DNA from: Streptomyces sp. NRRL F-525
GTDB lineage: Bacteria > Actinomycetota > Actinomycetes > Streptomycetales > Streptomycetaceae
NCBI RefSeq assembly: GCF_000716605.1
Contig: NZ_JNXE01000004.1
Location: 351,795 to 415,794 of the forward strand
Direction: 5' to 3'
Length of the DNA stretch: 64,000 bases
Shown here piece by piece: positions 1 to 7,628 of the stretch. The notes under the pieces were generated by a model. The model saw only the letters and a program-made list of their open reading frames with translations. It had not been told where the DNA came from and did not search any database. Position 1 is the stretch's first letter. Each line of letters begins with the position of its first letter. A program made the position numbers and the translations under genes.

Positions 1-1
1 G

Positions 2-544
2 GCGGGCGGACTCGGCACCCTGGCCGGGCAGTTCGCCCGGCAGCGCGGAGCCGTCCGCGTCATCGGCAGCACCAGCTCCCAGCGCAAGGCCGACTACCTG
101 ATCGAGACACTGGGCTACGACGCGGTCGTCCTGCGCGGCGCCGAACCGATCGAGGAGCAACTGCGCAAGGCGGCACCGGACGGCATCGACGCGGTCGTGG
201 ACAACGTGGGCGGCGAGCAGTTGCGGGCCGCGCTGGCCCTGGCCCGTCCAGGTGCCCGGGTGGGACTGATCGGAGCGCTCTCCGCACAGGTGTCGGGCGA
301 GATCACGGCACCCGTCGAGATCGACACCTACGCGCTCATCGTGCGGGGCGTCCAGCTCCGCGGCATCAGCGGCGCGCGCCACCGGGACGCGCTGGCGGAA
401 TACCCGGAGACGTTCGGCCGTTGGCTCCGCGAGGGCTCGGTCACCGTCCCGCACACCCGCCTGTCCGGAATCGACCAGGCACCCCGCGCCCTGATCGAAC
501 TGCTCGAAGGACACCACATCGGCACGGTGGTCGTGGAGTTGTAG
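2..544 (+). CDS. NADP-dependent quinone oxidoreductase-type MDR protein (3' part only)
   Basis: Only the C-terminal 180 residues lie in the window, and the start is upstream of base 1. The visible part opens in the glycine-rich nucleotide-binding loop (AGGLGTLAGQFA) of the medium-chain dehydrogenase/reductase Rossmann fold. It then shows the usual beta-alpha pattern with GSTSSQRKADYL, where NADPH specificity is set, and DAVVDNVGGEQL. Family knowledge suggests reduction of quinones or enones with NADPH. No structural-zinc cysteine cluster is visible in this part, which fits the zinc-free branch. A MerR-type gene starts 29 bases downstream on the same strand and may be co-transcribed. The exact substrate cannot be told. 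Confidence 0.85.
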   Translation, partial: AGGLGTLAGQFARQRGAVRVIGSTSSQRKADYLIETLGYDAVVLRGAEPIEEQLRKAAPDGIDAVVDNVGGEQLRAALALARPGARVGLIGALSAQVSGEITAPVEIDTYALIVRGVQLRGISGARHRDALAEYPETFGRWLREGSVTVPHTRLSGIDQAPRALIELLEGHHIGTVVVEL

Positions 545-573
545 TCGCCGGCCGCCCAACTCCTGGAGGACGG

Positions 574-1014
574 ATGCGCATCGGCGACGCGGCGGCAGCC
601 CTGGGCGTCACCACCCGCACCCTGCGCTACTACGAGCAGCGCGGCCTGGTCACGGCACGGCGTACGGCGTCGGGACAGCGGGAGTACGGCGAGGAGGACG
701 TACGCCGACTCCACGCCGTCCGCGAGCTGTTGGACTCCGGCCTCACCATCGGCGACGTGCGTCTCCTCATCGACATCCTCGACGCGCTGCCCGACCGCCC
801 GGAGGTGCCACGGGTCCACACCGGGCCCTACGCGGAGACCTGTGTCGTCCCGCAGGTGGCCATCCGGCGACTGGCCGAACTCGACGCCCGTATCCGGGGG
901 TTGACGGAGATACGTGACCGTCTCGCCGACGGACTCGACCTGCGGTTCGGTGTCCTGGTCGGCCAACTCCTCGGCCTCGACGGCTCCTTGAGCGATGTCT
1001 CCGCCGGTTCCTGA
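574..1014 (+). CDS. MerR-family transcriptional regulator
   Basis: A 146-residue regulator. The first 70 residues form the MerR winged helix: MRIGDAAAALGVTTRTLRYYEQRGLV is the classical recognition region, followed by R-E-Y and a helical linker. A coiled-coil dimerisation helix follows (roughly residues 105-130). The start is the ATG at 574 because a good Shine-Dalgarno (TGGAGGA, 564-570) stands just upstream and the MerR fold begins at residue 1; longer readings overlap the preceding oxidoreductase gene. Two cysteines (one in AETCVV) are too few to identify a metal sensor. It follows the oxidoreductase closely, so it may control that gene, as MerR proteins often do for quinone or redox enzymes. 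The effector is unknown. Confidence 0.88.
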   Translation: MRIGDAAAALGVTTRTLRYYEQRGLVTARRTASGQREYGEEDVRRLHAVRELLDSGLTIGDVRLLIDILDALPDRPEVPRVHTGPYAETCVVPQVAIRRLAELDARIRGLTEIRDRLADGLDLRFGVLVGQLLGLDGSLSDVSAGS

Positions 1015-1506
1015 CACCGCCGACGCCGAGGGCCGTACGCGGCCGGACATCGCTGTGCCCAACACTCTGGGCCACCTGTTCGACGCGGTGATGCGGCACC
1101 CGGTGGGCGTGGTGCGACGACCGTCCGTGTCCCGCCGGGGCGCGGCGCGGTCGTCGTCTCATCCGTCAGACTCGCGGTGGACGCACCCGCGGGCGTGTGC
1201 TTTGATCCGCTCATGGAGACCGCTGGCCAGGCACACACGGTGCTGCTCGACCCGTTCTGGGTGAGCCGCCGGGCCGACCAGTTCGACCAGATCTGTCGTT
1301 GACCCCCGGGTAACGACCGTGATCCCGTCCCTCCCGCACGCACCTGACCCACTCCCGGTTCACCCCCCGCCCGGTCGGCAACTGACCGTTCTCCTACGGC
1401 TGTTGCGTCGCCCGTGCGCTCTGCCGTGCCCGGGTCGGCCGCCCCCGACCAGTAATTGACGCACTGTCAGCCAACTCCGCTCCCGCCGTACACGGAGGAG
1501 AACGTC
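1015..1506. other. Intergenic region without a confident gene
   Basis: About 490 bases between the MerR gene and the dioxygenase gene. Reading frames here have neither the codon bias nor the family resemblance of a normal gene. The only item of note is a 29-codon ORF at 1213-1302 (listed separately). The last 20 bases carry the Shine-Dalgarno of the dioxygenase gene (GGAGGAG near 1494). I found no riboswitch-like consensus or strong terminator. Confidence 0.5.
1213..1302 (+). CDS. Possible short leader peptide upstream of the TauD-like gene
   Basis: A 29-codon ORF ending SRRADQFDQICR-stop, about 200 bases before a TauD-type gene. Streptomyces sulfur-assimilation and sulfonate genes are often preceded by short leader peptides with an SRR motif and a terminal Cys-Arg pair that are thought to sense cysteine supply. 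The ending here resembles them (SRR, then ICR-stop). There is no convincing Shine-Dalgarno before the ATG, and the usual His-Ile-Asp-Leu segment is missing. It may be chance. Confidence 0.22.
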   Translation: METAGQAHTVLLDPFWVSRRADQFDQICR

Positions 1507-2328
1507 ATGACCACTGTCGCCCCTCTCGACACCCTCAGGGCGGGCCCGCTCTTCGGCGCCGAGATCTCCGGCGTCGACCTGAGCGCGCCCGTCGACGAGA
1601 CCACCGCCGAGGAACTGCGCCGGGCCTTCCGCGAACACAAGGTCCTCGTGTTCCGCGGCCAGCACCTGACGCCCGATCAGCAGGTGGCCGCCGTCGGCAT
1701 CTTCGCCAGGCCCTTCGACCACCCGACCGCCGTGAAGCACCCGGACAACCCGCTGGTCTACCCGTACGACGTCAAGCAGACCGGCAAGGCCAGCACCTGG
1801 CACATCGGCGGGCTCTGGCGCGACCCCGTGTTCGCGATCGAGTCCCTGACCTACGAGGTGGTGCCGGAGGTGGGCGGCCACACCCTGTGGGCGGACCTCC
1901 AGGCCGCGTACGACGGCCTGTCCGAACCCTTCAAGGTGCTGCTGGAGTCGGTCGGCGCCCTCTACACCGGCAACGCCGAGAACTACGCGCAGGGCAGCAG
2001 GAAGGACGCTCCCGGCGAACCCGTCGAGCACCCGGTCGTCCTCACCCACCCCACCACCGGCCGCAAGGGCCTCTTCATCAGCAGCTCGGCCAAGCGACTC
2101 ACCGGAGTCACCCCGGCGGAGAGCAAGGCGCTCCTCGACCATCTGCTGCGGCACGCCTCCTCGCCCGACTACACGATCCGCTTCGGCTGGAAGCCAGGCG
2201 ACTTCGTCCTCTGGGACAACCGGGCGACCTGGCACTACGCCGTCGACGACTACGGCGACGGTGAGCGCGTCTACCGCAAGGTCCTCGGCGTGGAGCCGGA
2301 CGCCGGCGTCACGGAGCGGCACGCCTGA
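1507..2328 (+). CDS. TauD/TfdA-family Fe(II)/2-oxoglutarate-dependent enzyme with HxG in place of HxD
   Basis: A 273-residue protein collinear with taurine dioxygenase: an N-terminal GAEISGVDLSAPV segment, VLVFRGQHLTPDQQ, a metal-site region, GGHTLWADLQAAY, and a C-terminal WDNRATWHYAVDDY with a 2-oxoglutarate-type arginine (Arg254 or Arg257). The first metal His is His99 and the distal His is His243. The residue expected to be the iron-ligating Asp, two after His99, is Gly101 (WHIGGLW). In 2-oxoglutarate enzymes that change is known from radical halogenases, which bind chloride where the carboxylate would be. It could instead mean a lost or altered activity. The start at 1507 follows GGAGGAG. 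The stop abuts the ATG of an MFS transporter, so the two are translationally coupled and the pump may export the product. Sulfonate use cannot be assumed with this altered site. Confidence 0.85.
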   Translation: MTTVAPLDTLRAGPLFGAEISGVDLSAPVDETTAEELRRAFREHKVLVFRGQHLTPDQQVAAVGIFARPFDHPTAVKHPDNPLVYPYDVKQTGKASTWHIGGLWRDPVFAIESLTYEVVPEVGGHTLWADLQAAYDGLSEPFKVLLESVGALYTGNAENYAQGSRKDAPGEPVEHPVVLTHPTTGRKGLFISSSAKRLTGVTPAESKALLDHLLRHASSPDYTIRFGWKPGDFVLWDNRATWHYAVDDYGDGERVYRKVLGVEPDAGVTERHA

Positions 2329-3801
2329 ATGCTCCCGGGAGAGGACCGCGCCGCCCGGCGCGTACTGCTGGTGTGCATGGCCGCAGGGGCAACCACCTTG
2401 CTGGACCAGGCAGTTCTGAACATCGCCATCCCCAGCATGCGGCACTCGCTCGGGGCCGGCGCGGCCGACGTGCAGTGGATCGTGGCCGGTTACTCACTGG
2501 CCTTCGGACTGGCCCTCGTACCCGGGGGCAGTCTCGGCGATCTGCACGGACGCAAGCGGCTCTTCATCGCGGGCGTGGCCGTCTTCCTCCTGGCGGGGGT
2601 GGCGGCCGCGACCGGCGGGGGTCCGGGCACCGTGATCGGCGCGCGGCTGGTGCAGGGCGCCGCGGCGGGGCTCGTCAACTCCCAGGTGATCGGCACCATT
2701 CAGGACGTCTTCCACGGACTGGACCGGGGTCGTGCGCTGGGTCTGTACGCGGTGACGTCCGGTGTGGCCACGGCCCTCGGGCCGCCGCTCGGCGGCGCGC
2801 TCGTCGCCGGACTCGGTCCCGATGCCGGGTGGCGGTACTGCCTCCTGCTGAGCGCACCGTTCGCCGTGGTGACCCTGATCCTCGCGGCCCGCTGGCTGCC
2901 ACCGCCCCGCCGCACCGCGCGCGACTCCCGGCTCGACCCGCTCGGCCTCGTCCTGGCCTGCGGCTGCACCCTGACGTTGATGGTGCCGTTCATCCGCACA
3001 CCGGGCAGCGGGGGAGCGGCACTCCTGTGGGCGGCCGGTGTGTGCGCCCTGGCAGGTGTCTTCACCGTGCAGCAGCGTGCCCGGGCACGCCGGGGGCGGG
3101 CACCGCTGGTCCACCCGGCGCTGAGGTCGTCGAAGCCGTACATGCTGGGTACGGCGGTCGCCATGGCCCAGTTCGGGTCCTCGCTCGCCGCGTCCCTCGT
3201 GCTCACCGTCTTCCTCCAGGACGGGCTGGGCCTCTCGGCCCTGCTCACGGCGGCGATCGCGCTCCCCTCGGCGATCGCGATGGGCGTCTCCTCGGCGCTG
3301 GCCTGGCGGGTGGTCCGGCGGATCGGGCCGCGCACGGTGGACGCCGGTCTGATCCTGGGCATCTGCGCAGCCCTGGCCGGATCGGTGGCCGCGCTCCATC
3401 TCCCGGCCGCGGGGCTGCCGTTGGCGTTCGCCGCCACGCAACTGCTCTCCGGCGCGGGCGGCGGCCTCGCTGTCTCGCCCAACCAGACACAGGTGCTCCA
3501 GCATGCCCCGGCGGAGGCCGCCGGAGTGGGCGGCGGCATCCTGCAGATGGCCCAGCGCATCGCGGCGGCCGTCTGCCTCAGCGCCGTCTCGGCGGTCTAT
3601 CTGCACTCCGCCACCGGCTCCCCGCGGGCCGCCTACGCGCTGGCCTCCTGCGTCTGCGCGGGCCTGCTCGCCGTGGCTCTGGTGCTGTCACGGCTGCGCC
3701 GGTCGGCCACCTCGTCGCGTACGTCGACCTCCGGGGCCCCGCCCGTAAGGAGGTCCCGAGATGACCACCACCACGACGACCGCAGCCCGCAGGAACGGTA
3801 A
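2329..3801 (+). CDS. MFS drug:H+ antiporter, DHA2/EmrB-QacA type (14 TM)
   Basis: A 490-residue integral membrane transporter. The segment LLDQAVLNIAIPSM is motif D1 of the 14-helix drug exporters, DLHGRKRLFIAG is the loop 2-3 motif A, and VTSGVATALGPPLGGAL in helix 5 is antiporter motif C. The ATG follows directly on the stop of the TauD-like gene with no gap, which implies one transcript. The probable role is export of the dioxygenase's product or of a toxic compound. The hydrophilic C-terminal tail after about residue 455 is out of character and overlaps the Shine-Dalgarno and start of the decayed gene at 3761, so the original C-terminus may have been altered. Confidence 0.87.
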   Translation: MLPGEDRAARRVLLVCMAAGATTLLDQAVLNIAIPSMRHSLGAGAADVQWIVAGYSLAFGLALVPGGSLGDLHGRKRLFIAGVAVFLLAGVAAATGGGPGTVIGARLVQGAAAGLVNSQVIGTIQDVFHGLDRGRALGLYAVTSGVATALGPPLGGALVAGLGPDAGWRYCLLLSAPFAVVTLILAARWLPPPRRTARDSRLDPLGLVLACGCTLTLMVPFIRTPGSGGAALLWAAGVCALAGVFTVQQRARARRGRAPLVHPALRSSKPYMLGTAVAMAQFGSSLAASLVLTVFLQDGLGLSALLTAAIALPSAIAMGVSSALAWRVVRRIGPRTVDAGLILGICAALAGSVAALHLPAAGLPLAFAATQLLSGAGGGLAVSPNQTQVLQHAPAEAAGVGGGILQMAQRIAAAVCLSAVSAVYLHSATGSPRAAYALASCVCAGLLAVALVLSRLRRSATSSRTSTSGAPPVRRSRDDHHHDDRSPQER

Positions 3802-4243
3802 GTCCCCTGAAGAACCTGAGTAGTTGATCGACACGGCCCCGATCCCCGGCCGAGACTCCGCGCCTGCCTGGAGGTCAAGGGCACCGCGCTGCTCGCCAGG
3901 CGCGAGGCCCAGAGGGCCACCGCCACCCCGGACGCCGGCACGAGACCGGCCGGCTTCAGGCCGCGTGGGAACTCTGCCGGAACGGCCGGGGCAGGGTGGT
4001 CACCCTGCGCGGCCCCGTGGGCGCCGGACACCACGAACTCCTCGACGCCTTAGGCGAGTTCGCTGAGTCCGACGGTGTCCAGGTGCTGATGGCCGCCGGC
4101 TCCCCGCTGGGGATCGTCCGCTACCCCCTCCAGAGCCCGCGCCTGGCACCGGAGATCGTCTCCGAGGTGGCCCGGCTCAACGAGGACGGCGTGGCCACCG
4201 CCCCGGTGTCGCACTGGTCGTCACTGACGATCCTGCATTGCCG
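3761..4243 (+). pseudogene. Decayed LAL-type (AAA/LuxR) regulator N-terminus
   Basis: A strong Shine-Dalgarno (AAGGAGGT, 3748-3755) precedes ATG 3761, but the frame stops after 20 codons at 3821. Beyond it, coding-like sequence continues across two other frames: LEVKGTALLARREAQRATAT, then LQAAWELCRNGRGRVVTLRG, then PVGAGHHELLDALGEFAESD and VQVLMAAGSPL. Read together these resemble the start of a LAL regulator, a REAQ helix followed by a P-loop. The P-loop itself is damaged, with HH where GK(S/T) is expected. At least one nonsense codon and one frameshift separate the pieces, and everything after about 4243 is missing. It probably once regulated or belonged to the dioxygenase-MFS operon. Confidence 0.5.
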
Positions 4244-4260
4244 GAGACCAGGGCGTGGTC

Positions 4261-5601
4261 TTAGGCGCGGAGCCGGTGCTGTGTCTCGTGCATCAGGTCT
4301 TGCGCCTTGGCCGCGTGGGTCCCGACCAGGGTGCCGTCGCGTTTGGCGAACTCCCCGCCGACCAGGGCTGTCTCGACATCGGCCGGGCCGGCGCCGAGGA
4401 CGAGCATCGCGACCGGGTCGCCGAAGCCGTCCAGGTGGGGTGAACGCAGGTCGACGACGGTGATGTCGGCCTGCTTGCCGGGGGTGAGCGAACCGGTCTC
4501 GTCGGCGAGACCGAGTACCTGGGCACCGCCGAGCGTGGCCAGCCGCAGCATGTCCCGCTGGTGCAGGTCGACCTCGTGCACGAGCTCGTTGCGGGCGAGG
4601 GCCTCGGCGTTGGCACGCGAGCGTTCCGCAGCCAGCGCGAGGCGCATCTCGGAGAACAGGTCGGTCCCGGCGCTGCAGACGGTGTCCACCCCGAGTCCGG
4701 AGACGATGTCACGTTCCAGAGCCCGCCCGGTGGCCGGGTAGGTGCCGAACTGCATCAGCATGTCCGTGCTCGGGGTGATGGTCACGGTCCCGCCCGAGGC
4801 GGCGATCAAGTCCATCTCCTCGTCGGTCAGTTGGTTGGCGTGGATGTAGTTGACGTCCGGGCCGAGCAGCCCGTCCCGGCGTAGCGCGGTGATCGCGTCC
4901 TCGGTGCCGGCCATCCCGACGTGGACGGAGATCGGCAGGCCGAGTTCGCGGGCGAAGGCGAAGTCCTGGCGGTTGCGCTCCGGGGAGGTGAAGCACGGCC
5001 CGCGCAGCGCCATGCCCATCCGCAGCCGTCCGTTGCCGCTGGTCCCGCTGGTGCCGCCGTTGCCGGGGAAATGCTCGTCGCGCATGCGCCGGGCGTCCAG
5101 CGGGTGCGGCGGGTTCGGGTCGTCGTCGGCCGGGCCGGGGCCGCCGTAGAAGAACAGGCCGCGGATTCCGGATTCGCGCAGGCCGCGCAGGTTGGCGTCG
5201 GCGTGGTCGGCGGACTGCAGCGCGTGGGCCCAGTCGCCGATCGTGGTGATGCCCGCGTCCAGCGCCTGGAGCGCTCCCCACAGCGTGCCGGCGTAGATGT
5301 CAGGCGCGGTGTGCCTGAGGGAGATCCCGGTGAGTACCGCCGGTCCGTAGCCGTATCCGGTCATCTGCGGGGTGAAACCGGCGATCGCGCCCTGCCAGAC
5401 GTGTCGGTGCGTGTCGATCAGGCCGGGGATCACCAGCCGGCCCCGCGCGTCGACGACCTCGGTGTCCGGCCCCGGGCGCAGGCCGACACCGATCTGCGTG
5501 ATGACACCGTCCCGCACGCGCACGTCGCCACCGGGTACGTCACCGAGCGCGTCGTCGAGCGTCACGACGTGGCCACCGGTGATCAGGATTTCCTCGGACA
5601 T
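4261..5601 (-). CDS. Amidohydrolase-superfamily deaminase/hydrolase (TrzA/8-oxoguanine deaminase-like)
   Basis: A 446-residue cytosolic metal hydrolase. The order of motifs is that of the TrzA/SsnA group: IPGLIDTHRHVWQG with metal ligands His65 and His67, ISVHVGM with His227, YIHANQL with His254, and CSAGTDLFSEM with Asp313. It ends with the small beta domain LTPGKQADITVVDL. Family members remove an amino group or halide from purines, pyrimidines or triazines; the substrate here is unknown. The start MSEEILITGG at 5601 was chosen because GGGAG lies 5-10 bases upstream and the beta-strand of the composite domain begins there; a longer reading would overlap the SDR gene. The SDR gene lies upstream on the same strand, 68 bases away, so the two are probably one operon. 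Confidence 0.88.
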   Translation of the reverse strand: MSEEILITGGHVVTLDDALGDVPGGDVRVRDGVITQIGVGLRPGPDTEVVDARGRLVIPGLIDTHRHVWQGAIAGFTPQMTGYGYGPAVLTGISLRHTAPDIYAGTLWGALQALDAGITTIGDWAHALQSADHADANLRGLRESGIRGLFFYGGPGPADDDPNPPHPLDARRMRDEHFPGNGGTSGTSGNGRLRMGMALRGPCFTSPERNRQDFAFARELGLPISVHVGMAGTEDAITALRRDGLLGPDVNYIHANQLTDEEMDLIAASGGTVTITPSTDMLMQFGTYPATGRALERDIVSGLGVDTVCSAGTDLFSEMRLALAAERSRANAEALARNELVHEVDLHQRDMLRLATLGGAQVLGLADETGSLTPGKQADITVVDLRSPHLDGFGDPVAMLVLGAGPADVETALVGGEFAKRDGTLVGTHAAKAQDLMHETQHRLRA

Positions 5602-5669
5602 CGTCGAACTCCCTTTTAGTTGACTTGACTTGGGGGTGACAGGGCCGGACGTATCCGCACCGGGCAGGG

Positions 5670-6449
5670 TCATCGCGACGCGCGGATCGACGTGCCGGTG
5701 AGCTCGGCGCAGTAGTCGAGCAGGGCGTCCTGAACCCTCGCCTCGTGCGCCACGGTGGGCACGGAGCGCTCCTTCTGGTGGTAGAAGTGCCGTCCGGTGA
5801 CGTGCGTGGCCGCCTCCTCGCCGGCGGCGAGCCACGTCTGGGTCACCGGGCCTTGGTCCAGGTCGTCCGGTGCGCCGGGGCCGCCCATCCTGGTCGCGAC
5901 CCACCCGGGCTCCACGGAGTTCGACAGCACGTCCGGCCAGCGCCGCGCGACACCGAACGCGAGCAGGACGTCGAACAGCTTGCTGTCGCTGTACGCCTGC
6001 GCCCCGCTCCAGCGTCGGCCGCTCCACTGCGGATCGGACAGGTCCGCGTCCCCACCGCGAGCCATGCCCGAACTGAGGTAGACCAGCCGGTCGGGCCGCG
6101 TCATCGACGCGGTCAGCAGGTAGGGCGCGAGCACGTTGACCGTGAACAGCTGGGACAGGCCGTCGACGGTCTCGACGCGGCGCGGCTCGCGGTAGCCGAT
6201 GCCCGCGTTGTGGATGACGGCGTCGAACCGGCCCGCTGCGTTGGCCTGGTCGGCCACCGTCCGGATCCCGTCGAGGGATCCCAGATCACCCACCAGCACG
6301 TTCTCGGCGGTGGGCAGGACCGTACGCGTATGCGCGGCTCGCGCGATGTCGCGAGCGTGCAGCGTCACCGTGTGGCCTTGGCCGATCAGCAGGCGAGCGG
6401 CCATCAGGCCGAGGCCGTCGGCGGATCCGGTGATCAGGACGTGAGTCAT
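5670..6449 (-). CDS. Short-chain dehydrogenase/reductase (SDR)
   Basis: A 259-residue single-domain NAD(P)-dependent oxidoreductase. The cofactor motif TGSADGLG is at residues 7-14, NAG at 81-83, the active-site Ser in LSSGM (126/127), and the catalytic Tyr153-x3-Lys157 in YSDSK. After it comes a PGWVATRMGG segment as in classical SDRs acting on secondary alcohols or carbonyls. The start at 6449 follows GGAGGTG, a good Shine-Dalgarno. It is the first gene of a minus-strand unit with the amidohydrolase, and is divergent from the NAD-epimerase at 6754. The region between them carries two strong hairpins, so the two units are probably regulated together, perhaps by the LysR protein encoded at 7629. 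Confidence 0.9.
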   Translation of the reverse strand: MTHVLITGSADGLGLMAARLLIGQGHTVTLHARDIARAAHTRTVLPTAENVLVGDLGSLDGIRTVADQANAAGRFDAVIHNAGIGYREPRRVETVDGLSQLFTVNVLAPYLLTASMTRPDRLVYLSSGMARGGDADLSDPQWSGRRWSGAQAYSDSKLFDVLLAFGVARRWPDVLSNSVEPGWVATRMGGPGAPDDLDQGPVTQTWLAAGEEAATHVTGRHFYHQKERSVPTVAHEARVQDALLDYCAELTGTSIRASR

Positions 6450-6601
6450 CGTCGCACCTCCCGGAGGGCGTTCGAGATGTGTCTCGGGTTGTCGGTCGGA
6501 ACGCCGTCGACAGCCAGGAACCGGGATCCCGGCCCGCTGTCGCGGCACGTCCACTGTCGATCTGCCGGGGCCGCGCTGTCCAAGACCCTTTTCGTCCCCT
6601 G

Positions 6602-6654
6602 CGATGCCCACAGGGCATCGACGCGGCCGGCGACGTGTCATGCCCTGCGGGCAT
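6602..6654. promoter_or_regulatory. Pair of related GC-rich hairpins in a divergent promoter region
   Basis: CGATGCCC-ACA-GGGCATCG (6602-6620) is a perfect 8-bp stem with a 3-base loop. ATGCCC-TGC-GGGCAT (6640-6654) repeats the same core ATGCCC/GGGCAT 37 bases downstream. They lie between divergent genes (starts 6449 and 6754), so they are unlikely to be terminators of either. Twin operator sites are the likeliest reading. Confidence 0.4.
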
Positions 6655-6711
6655 CACAGAGCACGAAACAGGTCTTGGACGGGACCGGCGACCAGGCTGC
6701 ACGGTGGAGTC

Positions 6712-6743
6712 GAACCTGATCGACAGCGAACCTGATCAACAGC
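6712..6743 (+). repeat. Tandem 16-bp direct repeat before the epimerase gene
   Basis: GAACCTGATCGACAGC is followed at once by GAACCTGATCAACAGC, with a single mismatch. The second copy ends 10 bases before the ATG at 6754, so the repeat covers the place where the promoter or 5' leader should be. It could be a binding site with two half-repeats on one face of the helix. It resembles one conserved piece of the TPP riboswitch but lacks the rest. Confidence 0.45.
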
Positions 6744-6753
6744 GAGGGACGGC

Positions 6754-7611
6754 ATGAGGATTTTCCTGACGGGCGGCTCCGGCTACATCGGCCGGGCCAC
6801 GATCGCCGAACTGGTACGGCGAGGCCACACCGTGGAGGCGCTGGCGCGCAGCGAGCGGGCGGCTCAGGCCGTGACCGGCGCCGGGGCGGTCGAGGTGCGC
6901 GGTGGACTCGCCGACCTGGACGTGCTCAACCACGCGGCCGCCCGCGCCGACGCGGTGATCCACCTCGCGCAGGCCACCTCCGCGGACATGGACCTCGCCG
7001 CGGCCACGGCCATGCAGGACGGCGTCGGCGCCGGCCCCTACGTGCACACCGGCGGCACCTGGGTCTACGGCGACACCGACGGCGTACAGGACGAGAGCGC
7101 ACCGTGGAATCCGCCCGGCGTGGTGGCATGGCGCAGGTCGGTCGAGGACGCGGTCTCGGCGCGCGCCGCAGAAGGCGGTCGCCCCGTCGTCGTGCAGCCC
7201 GGGCTGCTCTACGGAGGCGACAACCGGCTGATCGAACATTTCTTCATCGCGCCCGGTAAAATCAGGGGTGCTGTTCCATACATCGGTACCGGCGCCAACC
7301 GGTGGGGTCTCGTGCACATCGACGACATGGCCACGCTCTACGCCGCCGCGCTCTCGGCGAAGGCGGGATCGGTCTACATCGGGGTCGGCGAGGGACACCC
7401 GACGATGAGGCAGGTCGCCGAAGCGGCGGCGCGCGGTGCCGGACTCGACGGAAAGACGGTCTCGATCACGCTGGACCAGGCCCGCGTCGAGATGGGGCCC
7501 GTCGCGGACGCGTTCGTGCTGGACCAGCGCCTCACCTCGGCCAAGGCCCGCCGCGAGCTGGGCTGGGCACCGACACACGGTGACCCGCTCGCCACCATCG
7601 CGCGCGGCTGA
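6754..7611 (+). CDS. NAD-dependent epimerase/dehydratase-family protein (extended SDR)
   Basis: A 285-residue protein with the N-terminal TGGSGYIG Rossmann loop (residues 6-13), DAVIHLAQAT, HTGGTWVYGD and VVVQPGLLYGGDN. The HIDDMATLYAAAL segment is typical of the atypical/extended SDRs that act on nucleotide-sugar-like or small carbonyl substrates. The classical Tyr-x3-Lys is not evident: the region after HTGGTWVYG carries no obvious YxxxK, as in several NmrA-like and dihydroflavonol-reductase-like relatives, so activity may be changed. GAGGG lies just before the ATG. It is followed 17 bases later by a LysR regulator on the same strand, a likely operon. The minus-strand SDR and amidohydrolase are divergent from it. 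Confidence 0.82.
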   Translation: MRIFLTGGSGYIGRATIAELVRRGHTVEALARSERAAQAVTGAGAVEVRGGLADLDVLNHAAARADAVIHLAQATSADMDLAAATAMQDGVGAGPYVHTGGTWVYGDTDGVQDESAPWNPPGVVAWRRSVEDAVSARAAEGGRPVVVQPGLLYGGDNRLIEHFFIAPGKIRGAVPYIGTGANRWGLVHIDDMATLYAAALSAKAGSVYIGVGEGHPTMRQVAEAAARGAGLDGKTVSITLDQARVEMGPVADAFVLDQRLTSAKARRELGWAPTHGDPLATIARG

Positions 7612-7628
7612 CCACCCGGAGGACCCGC

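Noticed and set aside
4261-6027. A long N-terminal extension of the amidohydrolase into the SDR gene
   Set aside because: A good ribosome site and the family N-terminus are at 5601, and the extension is antisense or out of frame to the SDR protein.
6712-6743. GAACCTGATC twice, a hallmark of the TPP riboswitch
   Set aside because: The CTGAGA element and the long paired arms of the riboswitch are missing, the motif is in tandem, and the gene downstream is an epimerase-type protein rather than a thiamine gene.
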